Notes: a model not told the origin generated them from the letters alone. DNA of 64,000 bases from DASXQK01 sp963724385 (GCA_963724385.1 CAVRUJ010000002.1:558001-622000); one strand, 5' to 3'; shown: positions 8,961 through 18,072, counted from the first letter of the stretch. A program made the numbers and translations.

Positions 8961-10238
8961 TCAGCTTGCCGATGCCGGGGCCAGCGCCGGCCCGGAGCGG
9001 CCGATGAAGAGCGACATGCCGGCCGCCAGCAGGCCCGTCGCCCCGGCGATCACGAAAGCCTCCAGATAGCGCCCCTCGAGCGTGCGCATGATGCCGGCGA
9101 AGAAGGCGGCGCTGGCCGCGCCCAATTGGTGGCCGGCGGCGATCCAACCGAAGATCACCGGGGCATCTCGCTCGCCGAAGGCCTCATTGGCGAGGCGCAC
9201 CGTCGGCGGGACGGTCGCGATCCAATCCAGCCCATAGAAGACGGCGAAAAAGGACAGGCCATAGAGCGAGAAGTCGGCGTAGGGCAGGTAGATCAGCGAC
9301 AGGCCCCGGAGCCCGTAGTAGACGCAGAGGAGCTTGCGCGGGTCCACTCGGTCCGTGAGCCAGCCTGAGAAGGTCGTCCCGAAGAGGTCGAAGAAGCCCA
9401 TCACGGCGAGCAGGCTTCCGGCCTGGATCTCGGCCAGCCCGTGATCGCTGCAGAGCGCGATCAGATGCGTTCCCACGAGCCCGTTGGTGGTAAAGCCGCA
9501 AACGAAGAAGGTGGCGAACAGCAGCCAGAAATCCCGCTTGCCGGCGGCCCTGACAAGCCCGCCGAAGGCGAGGCTCAGGGGATTGCCCTGGGATTGGGCC
9601 GGCGCTGCGGCTGCGGCAGTGTCGCCATAACGCCGGAGGCCGGCGGCGGCCGGGCTTTCCGGCAGCAGCCAGAGGACGAAAGGGACCAGCGCCACGCCCG
9701 CGGCGGAGACCGTCAGCACCACGGCCCGCCAACCGAAGGCCTCCGCGATGGCCGCGAGTCCCGGCAGGAAGATGAGCGTGCCCGTGGCCGTGCTCGCGGT
9801 CAGCAGACCCATGACCAGGCCCCGGTTGGTGGCGAACCACCGGTTGACGACCGTGGCGCCCAGGACCGAGGCGAGGCATCCGCTGGCGATTCCAGACAAG
9901 AGGCCCCAGGTCGCGATCAGATGCCAGGGCTTGCTCATGAAACTGCTGGCCGCGGTCGACGCGCTCATCAGCAGGAGGGCGCCGAGGATCGTGCGCTTGA
10001 TGCCGAAGCGCTGCATGACGGCGGCTGCAAATGGCCCGGCGAGGCCGTAGAGAAAGATGCCGATGGCCGCCGCCAGCGAGATCACCGCGCGCGACCAGCC
10101 GAAGGCCTGCTCCAGCGGAACAATGAGCACGCCCGGCGTGGCCCTGAGGCCCGCGGCGACGAGGAGCGTCAGGAAGACGATCCCCACGACCACGAAGGCG
10201 TAACGCTGGCCGAAGGGACGCGGATGGGCTATAGTCAT
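8961..10238 (-). CDS. MFS transporter
   Basis: 425 residues with about 12 membrane segments. The opening FVVVGIVFLTLLVAAGLRAT and FLYGLAGPFAAAVMQRFGIK (transmembrane 2 and the loop 2-3 motif) place it in the major facilitator superfamily, closest in feel to the oxalate/formate or monocarboxylate type. It heads the minus-strand operon containing the UxaA-family dehydratase and is divergent from a TetR regulator with palindromes between them. The substrate is unknown; a sugar acid is suggested by the next gene. Confidence 0.9.
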   Translation of the reverse strand: MTIAHPRPFGQRYAFVVVGIVFLTLLVAAGLRATPGVLIVPLEQAFGWSRAVISLAAAIGIFLYGLAGPFAAAVMQRFGIKRTILGALLLMSASTAASSFMSKPWHLIATWGLLSGIASGCLASVLGATVVNRWFATNRGLVMGLLTASTATGTLIFLPGLAAIAEAFGWRAVVLTVSAAGVALVPFVLWLLPESPAAAGLRRYGDTAAAAAPAQSQGNPLSLAFGGLVRAAGKRDFWLLFATFFVCGFTTNGLVGTHLIALCSDHGLAEIQAGSLLAVMGFFDLFGTTFSGWLTDRVDPRKLLCVYYGLRGLSLIYLPYADFSLYGLSFFAVFYGLDWIATVPPTVRLANEAFGERDAPVIFGWIAAGHQLGAASAAFFAGIMRTLEGRYLEAFVIAGATGLLAAGMSLFIGRSGPALAPASAS

Positions 10239-10243
10239 GTGTC

Positions 10244-10284
10244 TTACCGGTACGTATCGCCGCCCATATAGGTACCGATCGGTA
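10244..10284. promoter_or_regulatory. Paired palindromes between MFS and TetR genes, likely TetR operators
   Basis: A perfect 12-base palindrome TACCGATCGGTA lies at 10273-10284. A related element TTACCGGTACGTA, containing the palindrome TACCGGTA at 10245-10252, starts at 10244. Their centres are 30 bases apart, about three helical turns. They fill the 70-base gap between the two divergent start codons, the standard position for a TetR operator that controls both genes. Confidence 0.65.
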
Positions 10285-10308
10285 ACATAGTCAAGGATCG
10301 AATCGCCG

Positions 10309-10941
10309 ATGACCCGTTCCGCCGCCCCTGCCCGACCGTTGCCTGCCGGTTCTCAGCGCTCGCGCCCCCGCGCCGCCGAGCGCATCCGCGAATCCGCTCG
10401 CGAGCTGTTCTACCGCCAGGGCATCCGGGCCGTCGGCGTCGACGAGATCGTCAGCCGGGCCGGCGTCACCAAGCCCAGCCTCTACCGCAGCTTTTCCTCC
10501 AAGGACGCACTCGCCGCCGCCTACCTCGCGCAGTACGACCGCGAGTTCTGGCAGCGATTCGACGGCGCCGCCGCGGCCCATCCGGGCGATGCCCGCGCCC
10601 AGCTTCTCGACTATCTCTCGGGCCTCGCCAAACGGGCGGTGAAGCCGGGCTATCGCGGCTGTGGGCTCACCAACGCCGCGGTCGAATATCCCGGTTCGGA
10701 CCATCCGGCGCGCAAGGTGGCCGAGGACAGCAAACGGCGCCTGCGCCGGCGGCTTAAGGACATGGCCAAGGCCATGGGTGCGAAGCAGCCCGCGGCACTC
10801 GCCGACGGGCTTCTCCTGCTGCTCGAAGGCGCCTATGTCTCGAGCCAGATTTTCGGGCCGGGCGGACCGGCCGGCAGGGTGGCCGAAACCGCACGGTCAC
10901 TGATCGATGCTAGTCTCGCCCGAGGTCCATCGAAGCGTTAA
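10309..10941 (+). CDS. TetR/AcrR family transcriptional regulator
   Basis: 210 residues. The N-terminal helix-turn-helix is RIRESARELFYRQGIRAVGV followed by VSRAGVTKPSLYRSFSSKDAL, the canonical TetR signature. The remaining helical domain contains GLTNAAVEYPG, common in TetR proteins with a TetR_C_33-like ligand domain. The start ATG at 10309 lies 25 bases from the palindrome pair. Divergent from the MFS/UxaA-family/TauE operon, which it probably represses. Confidence 0.9.
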   Translation: MTRSAAPARPLPAGSQRSRPRAAERIRESARELFYRQGIRAVGVDEIVSRAGVTKPSLYRSFSSKDALAAAYLAQYDREFWQRFDGAAAAHPGDARAQLLDYLSGLAKRAVKPGYRGCGLTNAAVEYPGSDHPARKVAEDSKRRLRRRLKDMAKAMGAKQPAALADGLLLLLEGAYVSSQIFGPGGPAGRVAETARSLIDASLARGPSKR

Positions 10942-10976
10942 GGGCTGAAACCCGGTCAACCTTGGAGCGACGCAGC

Positions 10977-11681
10977 GTGCCAAAGACAAAGCGACCCTCA
11001 CGCGACCGGCGCATCGCCTTTCTCTTCGACCTCGACGGCACCCTGGTCGACAGCGTCTACCAGCATGTCCTTTCCTGGCACCAGGCCCTGGTGGGTGCCG
11101 GCATCCCGCTTTCGATCTGGCGCATCCACCGGCGCATCGGCATGAGCGGCGGCCTGTTCGCCCATGCCCTGCTGCGCGAGATGGGCCGTCCCATGTCGGC
11201 GGAGCTGATGCAGCGCCTGCGTGAGGCCCATGCCGCCTCCTTTAATCGGCTCGCCGGCGCGATCACGCCGCTTCCCGGTGCGCGCGAACTGCTCGCCTGC
11301 CTGACGGAGAACCGGGTCCCCTGGGCGATCGCCACCAGCGGGCGCGATGCGACGGCGGCCCCGCTGATCGAGAAACTCGGCGTCGACCCGGCGAAGAATC
11401 CCGTCGTCACCCGCGACCAGGTGCGCTACGCCAAGCCCGATCCCGACCTGTTCGAGACCGCGGCCGAGCGCCTGGGCGTCGACATTCTGGATTCGGTCGT
11501 CGTCGGCGACAGCGTGTGGGACCTGCTCGCCGCGAGACGCGCACGCGCCCTTGGCGTCGGCCTGCTCTCGGGCGGCTACGGCGAAGACGAACTGGTTCAG
11601 GCCGGGGCCTACCGCGTCTATCAGGATCCCGCGGACCTGCTGGTCCATCTGGACGAAGTCGGCGTGCGCCGTCCGGCTTAG
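10977..11681 (+). CDS. HAD-superfamily hydrolase (phosphoglycolate phosphatase-like)
   Basis: 234 residues. Motif I is FLFDLDGTLVDS with both catalytic aspartates; motif II is the Thr/Ser in WAIATSGRDAT; motif III is the Lys in YAKPDPDLFETA; and motif IV is VVGDSVWDLLAARRA. The helical cap between motifs I and II makes it a subclass IA Gph/PgmB-like phosphatase. I prefer the GTG start at 10977 because GGAG lies just upstream; a TTG at 10962 is in frame. It follows the TetR gene by 35 bases and may be co-transcribed. The substrate is unknown. Confidence 0.88.
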   Translation: MPKTKRPSRDRRIAFLFDLDGTLVDSVYQHVLSWHQALVGAGIPLSIWRIHRRIGMSGGLFAHALLREMGRPMSAELMQRLREAHAASFNRLAGAITPLPGARELLACLTENRVPWAIATSGRDATAAPLIEKLGVDPAKNPVVTRDQVRYAKPDPDLFETAAERLGVDILDSVVVGDSVWDLLAARRARALGVGLLSGGYGEDELVQAGAYRVYQDPADLLVHLDEVGVRRPA

Positions 11682-11700
11682 CCCGAGTTTCTCACAAGGA

Positions 11701-12402
11701 TCACGCCGCGAGCCATTCTCTCAACACGGCCGTGACGACATCGGGCCTCTCGAGCGTCGAAAGATGGCCGCAGCCGGTGATGATTTCCAGCCGCGAACGT
11801 GGGATCGCGCCTGCGATTTCTCGGGCCCGTTCCATCGGCGTGATGAGGTCGTGATCGCCGACGATCACGAGGGTCGGGCAATGGATTGCGCCGAGGCCGG
11901 GACGGCTGTCGGGCCGATTGAGGATCGCGGTCTCCTGACGGATGAATGCCTCCGCGCCGGTTTCCTCCGCCATGCGCAGGATCGTATCGACGAGAGGCTT
12001 GTCGGCGAGGCGATCGGGGTGGACCAGGCGCTTGAGGAGATGACCTTGCGTGATCTCGGCGAATCGCCCATTGCGGGCGAGATCGAGGTAGAGGCGGCGA
12101 TTGTTCCTCACCTCCTCGCTGTCGAGCGCGGCCGTCGTATCGAGAAGCGCCAGCTTGAGCACGCGCTCGGGCGCCTGGCGCATGATCTCAAGCGCGATGG
12201 CGCCACCCATGGAGAGGCCCGCCAAGGCAAAGCGCGCCGGCGCCGCCGCGAGAATCGCCCCGCCGATCGCGCCCATGCTGTCGGCGCCGCAGTGATTGGC
12301 GACCGAGATGCGCGCCAGGTCGGAGAGCCCGGCGATCTCCGGCGCCCAAAGCTCGCGTGTGCAAAGCAGGCCGGGGATCAGAACCAGAGGCGTTTCCAGC
12401 AT
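11701..12402 (-). CDS. Alpha/beta hydrolase
   Basis: 233 residues. The nucleophile elbow is GLSMGG, the acid is in VIVGDHD and the histidine is in ITGCGHLSTLERP, giving a complete Ser-Asp-His triad. The LIPGLLCTRELW opening supplies the oxyanion region. It starts 75 bases after the MttB-family gene on the same strand, so the two are probably one transcript. The product could be an esterase or lactonase acting on the same nutrient, but nothing in the sequence fixes the substrate. Confidence 0.85.
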   Translation of the reverse strand: MLETPLVLIPGLLCTRELWAPEIAGLSDLARISVANHCGADSMGAIGGAILAAAPARFALAGLSMGGAIALEIMRQAPERVLKLALLDTTAALDSEEVRNNRRLYLDLARNGRFAEITQGHLLKRLVHPDRLADKPLVDTILRMAEETGAEAFIRQETAILNRPDSRPGLGAIHCPTLVIVGDHDLITPMERAREIAGAIPRSRLEIITGCGHLSTLERPDVVTAVLREWLAA

Positions 12403-12477
12403 CGTCGGAAGGCAGCCGGGCCGTTGCGCGCTGCCGCCGACTATATCCCGAGGCAGGCTGCAGCGAAGAGCCCGCGT

Positions 12478-14043
12478 TCACCAACGCCCATTGCCGGCGC
12501 GCATGTCTTCGGGCTTGAGGCGGATCGGGAAGCGGGATCGGATTTCCGCGTCGGTCTTGGGATCGATATGGGCCGGATAGTGACGCGACAGGATTTCGCG
12601 CACCCGCAATTGCGCCGCCTCATGGATGTCCTTGGCGCCGGCTTCCCGCCAGCTGTCGGGGCTGCGCCGGTCGGCGATACGGGGATAGAGGTACTCGCTC
12701 TCCATGCGCTCGAGGGTTTCGGCATGGCCGAGATAATGGCCGGCGCCGCCCGCGACCTCGCGCATGACCTCGACCGACAGGGTCTCGTCGGTCACCTCGA
12801 TGCCGCGGAGCGTCCGCTGGACCAGCCCCAGCATGTCGTTGTCGATCACCAGCGCCTCGTAGGAGACGCCCACCAGGCTCGCCAGCATCCCGGCGGACTC
12901 GCTGACGAAGTTGCCGCCGGCGAGGGCCACGATGGTGGTTGTGACACCCTTCTCGAATCCCGCCTGGTTGTCCGGCAGCTTGGCATCCGTCATTCCGGCG
13001 GCGACGCTGCCCGGCAGATTGTAAAAATTGGCCATCTGGGCGACGGCGGCCATAAGCAGGGCCTGCTCGCCGCTCCCGCCGGTGAAGGAACCGGTGCGCA
13101 GGTCGGAGACGAGCGGCCAGGCGCCGAACATCATCGGGCTGCCCGGGCGCACCAAGTTGACGACGACGAGGCAGGCGATGGTTTCGGCCAGAGACTGCAC
13201 CAGCGTGCCGGCCAGCGTCACCGGCGCCGTGGCGCCCGCCTGGCCGGCGATGGCGACGTCGCCAACGAGGCCGAGCCGGCTCGTTTCCATCAGCACTTCC
13301 AGGCTGTCTCTGGCGAAGCGCAGCGGCGAGACGACTGGGCAGCATCCGCCGATGGAGCAGAAGGGCCGCTTGATGAAGCGCCCCTCGCCGCCCAGGATCG
13401 CATCGTAGAGCGCCACCACGGCTTTCAAGTTCTGGGCGCTGCTGATGGACATGCCGCTGGTCTTGCGAGTTCCGGCGGCCAGCGCATAGGCGATGCTGAT
13501 GTCGCGGGCGAGCGGGTCCTCGATGTCGGTCGCCACGCAGGGCTGGCCGAACTGGTGGATGTTGTCGAGCGTGTCGCAAAGCCGCGCGCAGTCGTAGATA
13601 TCGAGCAGCCTGGACGGCCGGTAGCTGCGGGTCGACGGTTCGAAGATGGCGATCGCCTCGCCGCTGGTGGCGAAATAAACCCGGCGCCCGCCGACGCGCA
13701 CGTCGCTCTCGCCGTCCCGGCTGTACATATTGAACTGGCGCGGCGCGCGAGCCAGCACATCCTCGATCAGGGCGGGCGGGAAACAGAGGCGTCCCTCGGC
13801 GCTCAAGCTCGCTCCGCGGCCGATGGCCAATTGAATCAATTCGGGCGTGGCATCGGCCATGCCGATGGTGGAGAGAACCTCCAGCACCGCGTCGTGGATG
13901 CGGGCGATGTCGGCCTCGCTGAGGGGCCGGTAGATGCCGCCTTCGAGACCCGGATGGACGGCAGTCGACTTGGCGGATTTGCGGAATTCCTGCCGCGCGA
14001 TCCGGCCGCCGCCGCGCTTCGACCCGATGAGCCTTTCGGTCAT
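12478..14043 (-). CDS. MttB-superfamily (trimethylamine methyltransferase-like) methyltransferase, non-pyrrolysine
   Basis: 521 residues, the normal length of the MttB/COG5598 family, whose studied non-pyrrolysine members such as MtgB demethylate quaternary amines and pass the methyl group to a corrinoid protein. Recognisable family segments are LSEADIARIHDAVLEVLSTI near the N-terminus, FATSGEAIAIFEPSTRSYRP, and GTRKTSGMSISS. The frame has no in-frame amber codon, so it lacks pyrrolysine and is not a true trimethylamine enzyme. The start ATG at 14043 follows GGGAGGA; an ATG nine codons upstream is less likely. Divergent from a dipeptide-type ABC operon and followed by an alpha/beta hydrolase. 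No corrinoid protein gene is adjacent. Confidence 0.88.
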   Translation of the reverse strand: MTERLIGSKRGGGRIARQEFRKSAKSTAVHPGLEGGIYRPLSEADIARIHDAVLEVLSTIGMADATPELIQLAIGRGASLSAEGRLCFPPALIEDVLARAPRQFNMYSRDGESDVRVGGRRVYFATSGEAIAIFEPSTRSYRPSRLLDIYDCARLCDTLDNIHQFGQPCVATDIEDPLARDISIAYALAAGTRKTSGMSISSAQNLKAVVALYDAILGGEGRFIKRPFCSIGGCCPVVSPLRFARDSLEVLMETSRLGLVGDVAIAGQAGATAPVTLAGTLVQSLAETIACLVVVNLVRPGSPMMFGAWPLVSDLRTGSFTGGSGEQALLMAAVAQMANFYNLPGSVAAGMTDAKLPDNQAGFEKGVTTTIVALAGGNFVSESAGMLASLVGVSYEALVIDNDMLGLVQRTLRGIEVTDETLSVEVMREVAGGAGHYLGHAETLERMESEYLYPRIADRRSPDSWREAGAKDIHEAAQLRVREILSRHYPAHIDPKTDAEIRSRFPIRLKPEDMRAGNGRW

Positions 14044-14072
14044 AGCCGTTCCTCCCGCGAGCCAGCCCAAAT

Positions 14073-14102
14073 AACCTACATCTTGATTGAACGTTCAGTC
14101 AA
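14073..14102 (-). promoter_or_regulatory. Promoter with embedded palindrome upstream of the MttB-family gene
   Basis: On the minus strand, TTGACT (14102-14097) and TAGGTT (14078-14073) are 18 bases apart. The perfect palindrome TGAACGTTCA (14088-14097) overlaps the -35 box, and the wider sequence has ATTGA/TCAAT ends. This resembles a TetR-type operator placed to block the promoter. No regulator gene is adjacent in this divergent region. Confidence 0.5.
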
Positions 14103-14396
14103 TATCTGGCGCGGCACACCGCCTTTGGAGGCCCGACGCCCTGTCGGCCCATGCCCCGTGCCCAAGGTCTGTCTGGGGACGACTAGGCGCTGCCGGCGCC
14201 GGGAGCATGACCAAGCCCCCGACAAATGCATAGCTGGGGGCCGTTTTGCGCAGTCCGCTATTGATTGCGAGCTATTCCCATGCAAACGTAAACGCGGATT
14301 TGGGAAGCGAGCGCTCCTGCGGGGATGCGAGGGCGAATCCTGGCGGGGGACAAAGCCAACTCGATCAACGAGTTACTTTGCAACAGGAGGAATCAC

Positions 14397-15989
14397 ATGT
14401 GGGATTTGGAGAAAATGAAGACGCTTGCCGGTGTGGGCAAGGTTAACCGACGGGAATTCATTCAGTTTGCCCTGGCGACTGGCGTGACCGTCGCCGCTGC
14501 GGAGACGATGTTCGTCGATGCCGTCCGCGCGGCACCGAAGCATGGCGGCTCGGCCCGGTTTGGCCTCGCCCATGGCGCCACGACCGATACGCTGGATCCC
14601 GCCGGCTATCCCGACACCGGCACGCAAGTGCCGTTCTGGGGTTCGATGTCGAACGGCCTGACCGAGGTCGATTGGCGGGGCAATATCACGCCCGACCTTG
14701 TCGAGAGCATGGAGCCGGCCAACGGTGCGGCGACCTGGGTATACAAGCTTCGCAAGGGCGTGACCTTCCATGATGGAAAGAACCTGACGCCGGACGACGT
14801 CATCGCGTCCTACCACCATCACATGGGTCCGGATTCCAAGTCGGCGGTGAAGTCGGTGCTGGCCGCGATCACCGACATCAAGGCGGACGGCCCCGATACC
14901 GTCATCTTCACGCTGAACGGCGGCAATGCCGACTTCCCCTACATCACCAGCGACTACCACATTCCGATCATGGAGGCGAAGGCGGACGGCACGGCCGATT
15001 GGCAGAACACGGCGCGCACCGGTCCCTTCATCTATGAATCCTGGCAGCCGGGCGTACAGGCGAAGCTGAAGCGCAATCCGAACTACCACAAGCCGGGCAA
15101 GCCCTACTTCGACGACGTCACGTTCCTCACCATCGCCGACGTCGGCGCCCGGACCAACGCGCTCACCACCGGCGAGGTCGACTGGATCAGCCGTTGCGAC
15201 CTCAAGACCTTGAACCTGTTGAAGCGCCAGCCGGGGATCCTGATCGACGAGTACACCGGCTACGGCCACTATGTGTTCCCGATGATGTGCGATCGGCCGC
15301 CCTTCAACGACAACAACGTGCGGCTCGCGCTCAAATGGGCGATGGACCGAGACGAGATCAACAAGAAGGTCTTCCTGGGTCACGCCAAGGTCGGCAACGA
15401 CAACCCGATCGCGCCTTCGGTCAAGTTCGCCTACGACCCGAAGCCCAAGTACCACTATGACCCGGAGAAGTCGAAGTTCTACCTGAAGAAGGCCGGTCTC
15501 TCCTCCCTCAAGGTGGATCTCTCGGCGGCCGAAGCGGGCTTCAACGGCGCGGTCGATGCGGCTGTCCTCTACCAGCAGTCCGCCAAGGCGGCCGGCATCG
15601 ACATCAACGTGATCCGCGAGCCCGACGACGGCTATTGGGACAACGTCTGGCTCAAGAAGTCCTGGTGCGCCGGCTACTGGAGCGGCCGGCCGACGGTCGA
15701 TTGGATGCTGACCGTCGTCTATGCCAAGGGCGCGGCATGGAACGAAACCCACTACGACAATCCGCAGTTCAACGATCTTCTGGTCAAGGCCCGCAGCGAG
15801 ACCGACGACAATAAGCGGGCGGTCATGTATCAGGAGATGCAGCAGATGATCCACGACGACGGCGGCGCCATCGTGCTGGTCTTCAACAACTACGTGGAAG
15901 CCCAGTCGAAGAAGCTCGCCCATGGCCATATCGCGGCCAACTGGGAGTGCGATGGGCTGAAGATCGCCGAGCGCTGGTGGTTCGCCTGA
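14397..15989 (+). CDS. Peptide/opine-type ABC transporter substrate-binding protein (SBP_bac_5), Tat signal
   Basis: 530 residues, family-5 solute-binding protein. Near the N-terminus NRREFIQFALATGV is a twin-arginine signal, so the protein is probably exported folded. The motif VYKLRKGVTFHDGKNLTPDD is the family signature, followed by RTGPFIYESW and the usual lobe segments. The ATG at 14397 has an AGGAGG site seven bases upstream. First gene of a four-gene importer operon, divergent from the MttB-family methyltransferase, so a methylated amine, peptide or opine-like ligand is possible. Confidence 0.9.
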   Translation: MWDLEKMKTLAGVGKVNRREFIQFALATGVTVAAAETMFVDAVRAAPKHGGSARFGLAHGATTDTLDPAGYPDTGTQVPFWGSMSNGLTEVDWRGNITPDLVESMEPANGAATWVYKLRKGVTFHDGKNLTPDDVIASYHHHMGPDSKSAVKSVLAAITDIKADGPDTVIFTLNGGNADFPYITSDYHIPIMEAKADGTADWQNTARTGPFIYESWQPGVQAKLKRNPNYHKPGKPYFDDVTFLTIADVGARTNALTTGEVDWISRCDLKTLNLLKRQPGILIDEYTGYGHYVFPMMCDRPPFNDNNVRLALKWAMDRDEINKKVFLGHAKVGNDNPIAPSVKFAYDPKPKYHYDPEKSKFYLKKAGLSSLKVDLSAAEAGFNGAVDAAVLYQQSAKAAGIDINVIREPDDGYWDNVWLKKSWCAGYWSGRPTVDWMLTVVYAKGAAWNETHYDNPQFNDLLVKARSETDDNKRAVMYQEMQQMIHDDGGAIVLVFNNYVEAQSKKLAHGHIAANWECDGLKIAERWWFA

Positions 15990-16005
15990 TCGACGCCTAG
16001 GGGTC

Positions 16006-16034
16006 GCGGGGCCGGCTTTTCGAACCGGCCCCGC
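16006..16034 (+). promoter_or_regulatory. Intercistronic hairpin after the binding-protein gene
   Basis: Perfect 10-base arms (16006-16015 and 16025-16034) enclose a 9-base loop, between the binding-protein stop and the first permease start. There is no U-run. Position and loop (ending TCGAA) match the hairpin at 2833-2871, which lies after the other early binding-protein gene. Confidence 0.75.
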
Positions 16035-16100
16035 TCCCTCGGCGGACCGACATACCGGCCCGGGTCAATCGCCGGAAGTCGCAAGGGGGAGCTGTAACGC

Positions 16101-17081
16101 GTGAACGCTGTCATCAAGACGGTCATGCAGCGCTTGGGCCTCGGGCTGATCACGCTGTTCGCCGTCTCGATCATCATCTTCTCGGCGGTGGCCATGCTGC
16201 CCGGCGACTTCGCCCAGGCCATTCTGGGGCAAGCGGCGACGCCTGAGACGGTGGCGGCCTTCGACAAGCAGATCGGCCTCGATCGCCCACCGGTCGAGCG
16301 CTATCTCCACTGGATCGGCGGCGTGCTCCAGGGCGATTTCGGCGATTCCTTCTCCAGCGAGGGCAGCCTTGGAGGAGGGCACGCCAGGACGGTCATCTCG
16401 CTGATTGCGCCCCGCCTGGGGAACACCCTGTTCCTGGCTGGCTTTGCCGCGATCATCGCCGTGCCCCTGTCGCTTGGGCTCGGCATGCTGGCGGCCCTCT
16501 ATCGCAACAGCATTTTCGACCGCTTGATCAACATCGTCACTCTCACCTCGATCTCGGTGCCGGAATTCTTCGTCGCCTACATCCTAATGTTGTTCCTGGC
16601 CGTGCGCTGGGAGGTCTTCTATTCGTTGGCGACCGTGGGACCCGATACGCCGCTCCTGGAACGCGTTTCGCGTTGCGCCCTGCCGGCCATGACCCTCATC
16701 CTGGTTATCGTCGCCCACATGATGCGCATGACCCGCGCATCCATCATCAACCTGCTTGCCAGCCCGTACATTGAAACGGCGCGGCTCAAAGGCGTGTCAC
16801 CAAGCCGGATCATTCTCCGCCACGCGCTACCCAATGCCTGGGCGCCGATCGCGACCGTCATCGCCGTCAATCTCGCCTATCTGGTCGTGGGCGTGGTCGT
16901 CGTCGAGGTGGTCTTCGTTTATCCCGGTATCGGCCAGCTTATGGTGAATTCGGTTTCGGCCCGTGACGTTCCGGTCGTCCAGGCCTGCGCCATGATCTTC
17001 GCGGTCACCTATATTCTGCTCAATCTGCTGGCGGACATCGTGGCGATCGTCACGAACCCCAGGTTGTTGCATCGCCGATGA
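16101..17081 (+). CDS. ABC transporter permease (DppB/OppB family)
   Basis: 326 residues with about six membrane segments. It opens like family members (GLGLITLFAVSIIIFSAVAM, then LPGDFAQAILG) and carries the EAA-type loop YIETARLKGVSPSRIILRHALP, which contacts the ATPase. The GTG start is preceded by GGGGGAG. Its stop overlaps the next permease start by four bases, which signals translational coupling. Confidence 0.92.
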   Translation: MNAVIKTVMQRLGLGLITLFAVSIIIFSAVAMLPGDFAQAILGQAATPETVAAFDKQIGLDRPPVERYLHWIGGVLQGDFGDSFSSEGSLGGGHARTVISLIAPRLGNTLFLAGFAAIIAVPLSLGLGMLAALYRNSIFDRLINIVTLTSISVPEFFVAYILMLFLAVRWEVFYSLATVGPDTPLLERVSRCALPAMTLILVIVAHMMRMTRASIINLLASPYIETARLKGVSPSRIILRHALPNAWAPIATVIAVNLAYLVVGVVVVEVVFVYPGIGQLMVNSVSARDVPVVQACAMIFAVTYILLNLLADIVAIVTNPRLLHRR

Positions 17082-18010
17082 GCGCGGAACCGGAACAGGC
17101 GGGAGGCACGATGCCGACGGTGGACGCGCTGGCCCCGGCAACGACCGCAGACGCGGTAGCCCTGCCGCGGCGGCGGACCGCCTTACAGTCCGCGTGGCGC
17201 CTGCTGAAAACCGCGCCGCCGACGGCCTGGTTCGGGATGCTGGTGCTCGGCGCCTATTTCATCGTTTCCATCTTTGCACCGCTCATCGCGCCCTATGGCG
17301 AGGCGGACATCGTCGGCGATCAATTCGCGCCCTGGAGCAGCCAGTTCGTCTTCGGCACCGATCAGCTGGGCCGGGACATGCTCTCGCGCCTGATTTTCGG
17401 GGCGCGCAATACCATCGGGATCGCGGTCTTGACAACGGCCGTATCCTTCTCGATCGGCGGCACGCTCGGCATGCTGGCCGCCGTGCTCGGCGGCTGGGTG
17501 GATCAGGTTCTGGCCCGCTTGGTGGACGTACTGATGGCGATCCCGCAGCTCATCTTCGCCCTGGTCCTGCTGGTCATTTTCGGACCGTCGATCACCAACC
17601 TCATCCTCATCATCGCCGTGCTCGACAGTACCCGCGTGTTCCGCCTGACCAGGGCCGTGGCCATGAACGTCGTGGTCCAGGATTTTGTCGAGGCAGCCCG
17701 TCTGCAGGGCGAAAAGATCGCTTGGATCATGGGGCGCGAGATCCTGCCCAACATCCTGCCCCCGCTGGTGGCGGAATTCGGCCTGCGCTTCTGCTTCGTG
17801 TTCCTCACCATCGCCGCCCTCTCCTTCCTGGGGCTCGGTATTCAACCGCCGACCGCCGACTGGGGCTCCATGGTCCGGGAGAATTCGACCCTCATCAACT
17901 ACGGCGATATCACGCCGCTCCTGCCGGCCGGCGCCATCGCTCTCCTTACCGTCGCGGTCAATTTCGTTGTCGACTGGTTCCTCCACAAGACCAGCGGGCT
18001 CAAGGAATGA
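17078..18010 (+). CDS. ABC transporter permease (DppC/OppC family)
   Basis: 310 residues with a hydrophilic N-terminus (1-45) and about six membrane segments. FGTDQLGRDMLSRLIFGARN is the family signature, and VEAARLQGEKIAWIMGREIL is the EAA loop. It partners the preceding DppB-type permease to form the channel, coupled by an ATGA overlap. Confidence 0.92.
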   Translation: MSAEPEQAGGTMPTVDALAPATTADAVALPRRRTALQSAWRLLKTAPPTAWFGMLVLGAYFIVSIFAPLIAPYGEADIVGDQFAPWSSQFVFGTDQLGRDMLSRLIFGARNTIGIAVLTTAVSFSIGGTLGMLAAVLGGWVDQVLARLVDVLMAIPQLIFALVLLVIFGPSITNLILIIAVLDSTRVFRLTRAVAMNVVVQDFVEAARLQGEKIAWIMGREILPNILPPLVAEFGLRFCFVFLTIAALSFLGLGIQPPTADWGSMVRENSTLINYGDITPLLPAGAIALLTVAVNFVVDWFLHKTSGLKE

Positions 18011-18072
18011 TGCAGCAGCTGGCACCGCGGGCACGATGCATGCACCGGCCGGCCAAGCCGGAGCCGGCATAA

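Noticed and set aside
12478..14043. Pyrrolysine-containing trimethylamine methyltransferase
   Set aside because: The frame is continuous with no in-frame amber codon, so it belongs to the non-pyrrolysine branch.
11551..14418. Plus-strand frame of 955 codons across the hydrolase and MttB-family genes
   Set aside because: Arginine/aspartate/histidine-rich, low-complexity translation typical of the antisense of high-GC genes; the minus-strand genes have complete motifs.
14373..15929. Minus-strand 518-codon frame opposite the first family-5 binding protein
   Set aside because: Antisense shadow with no motif; the plus-strand protein is clearly real.
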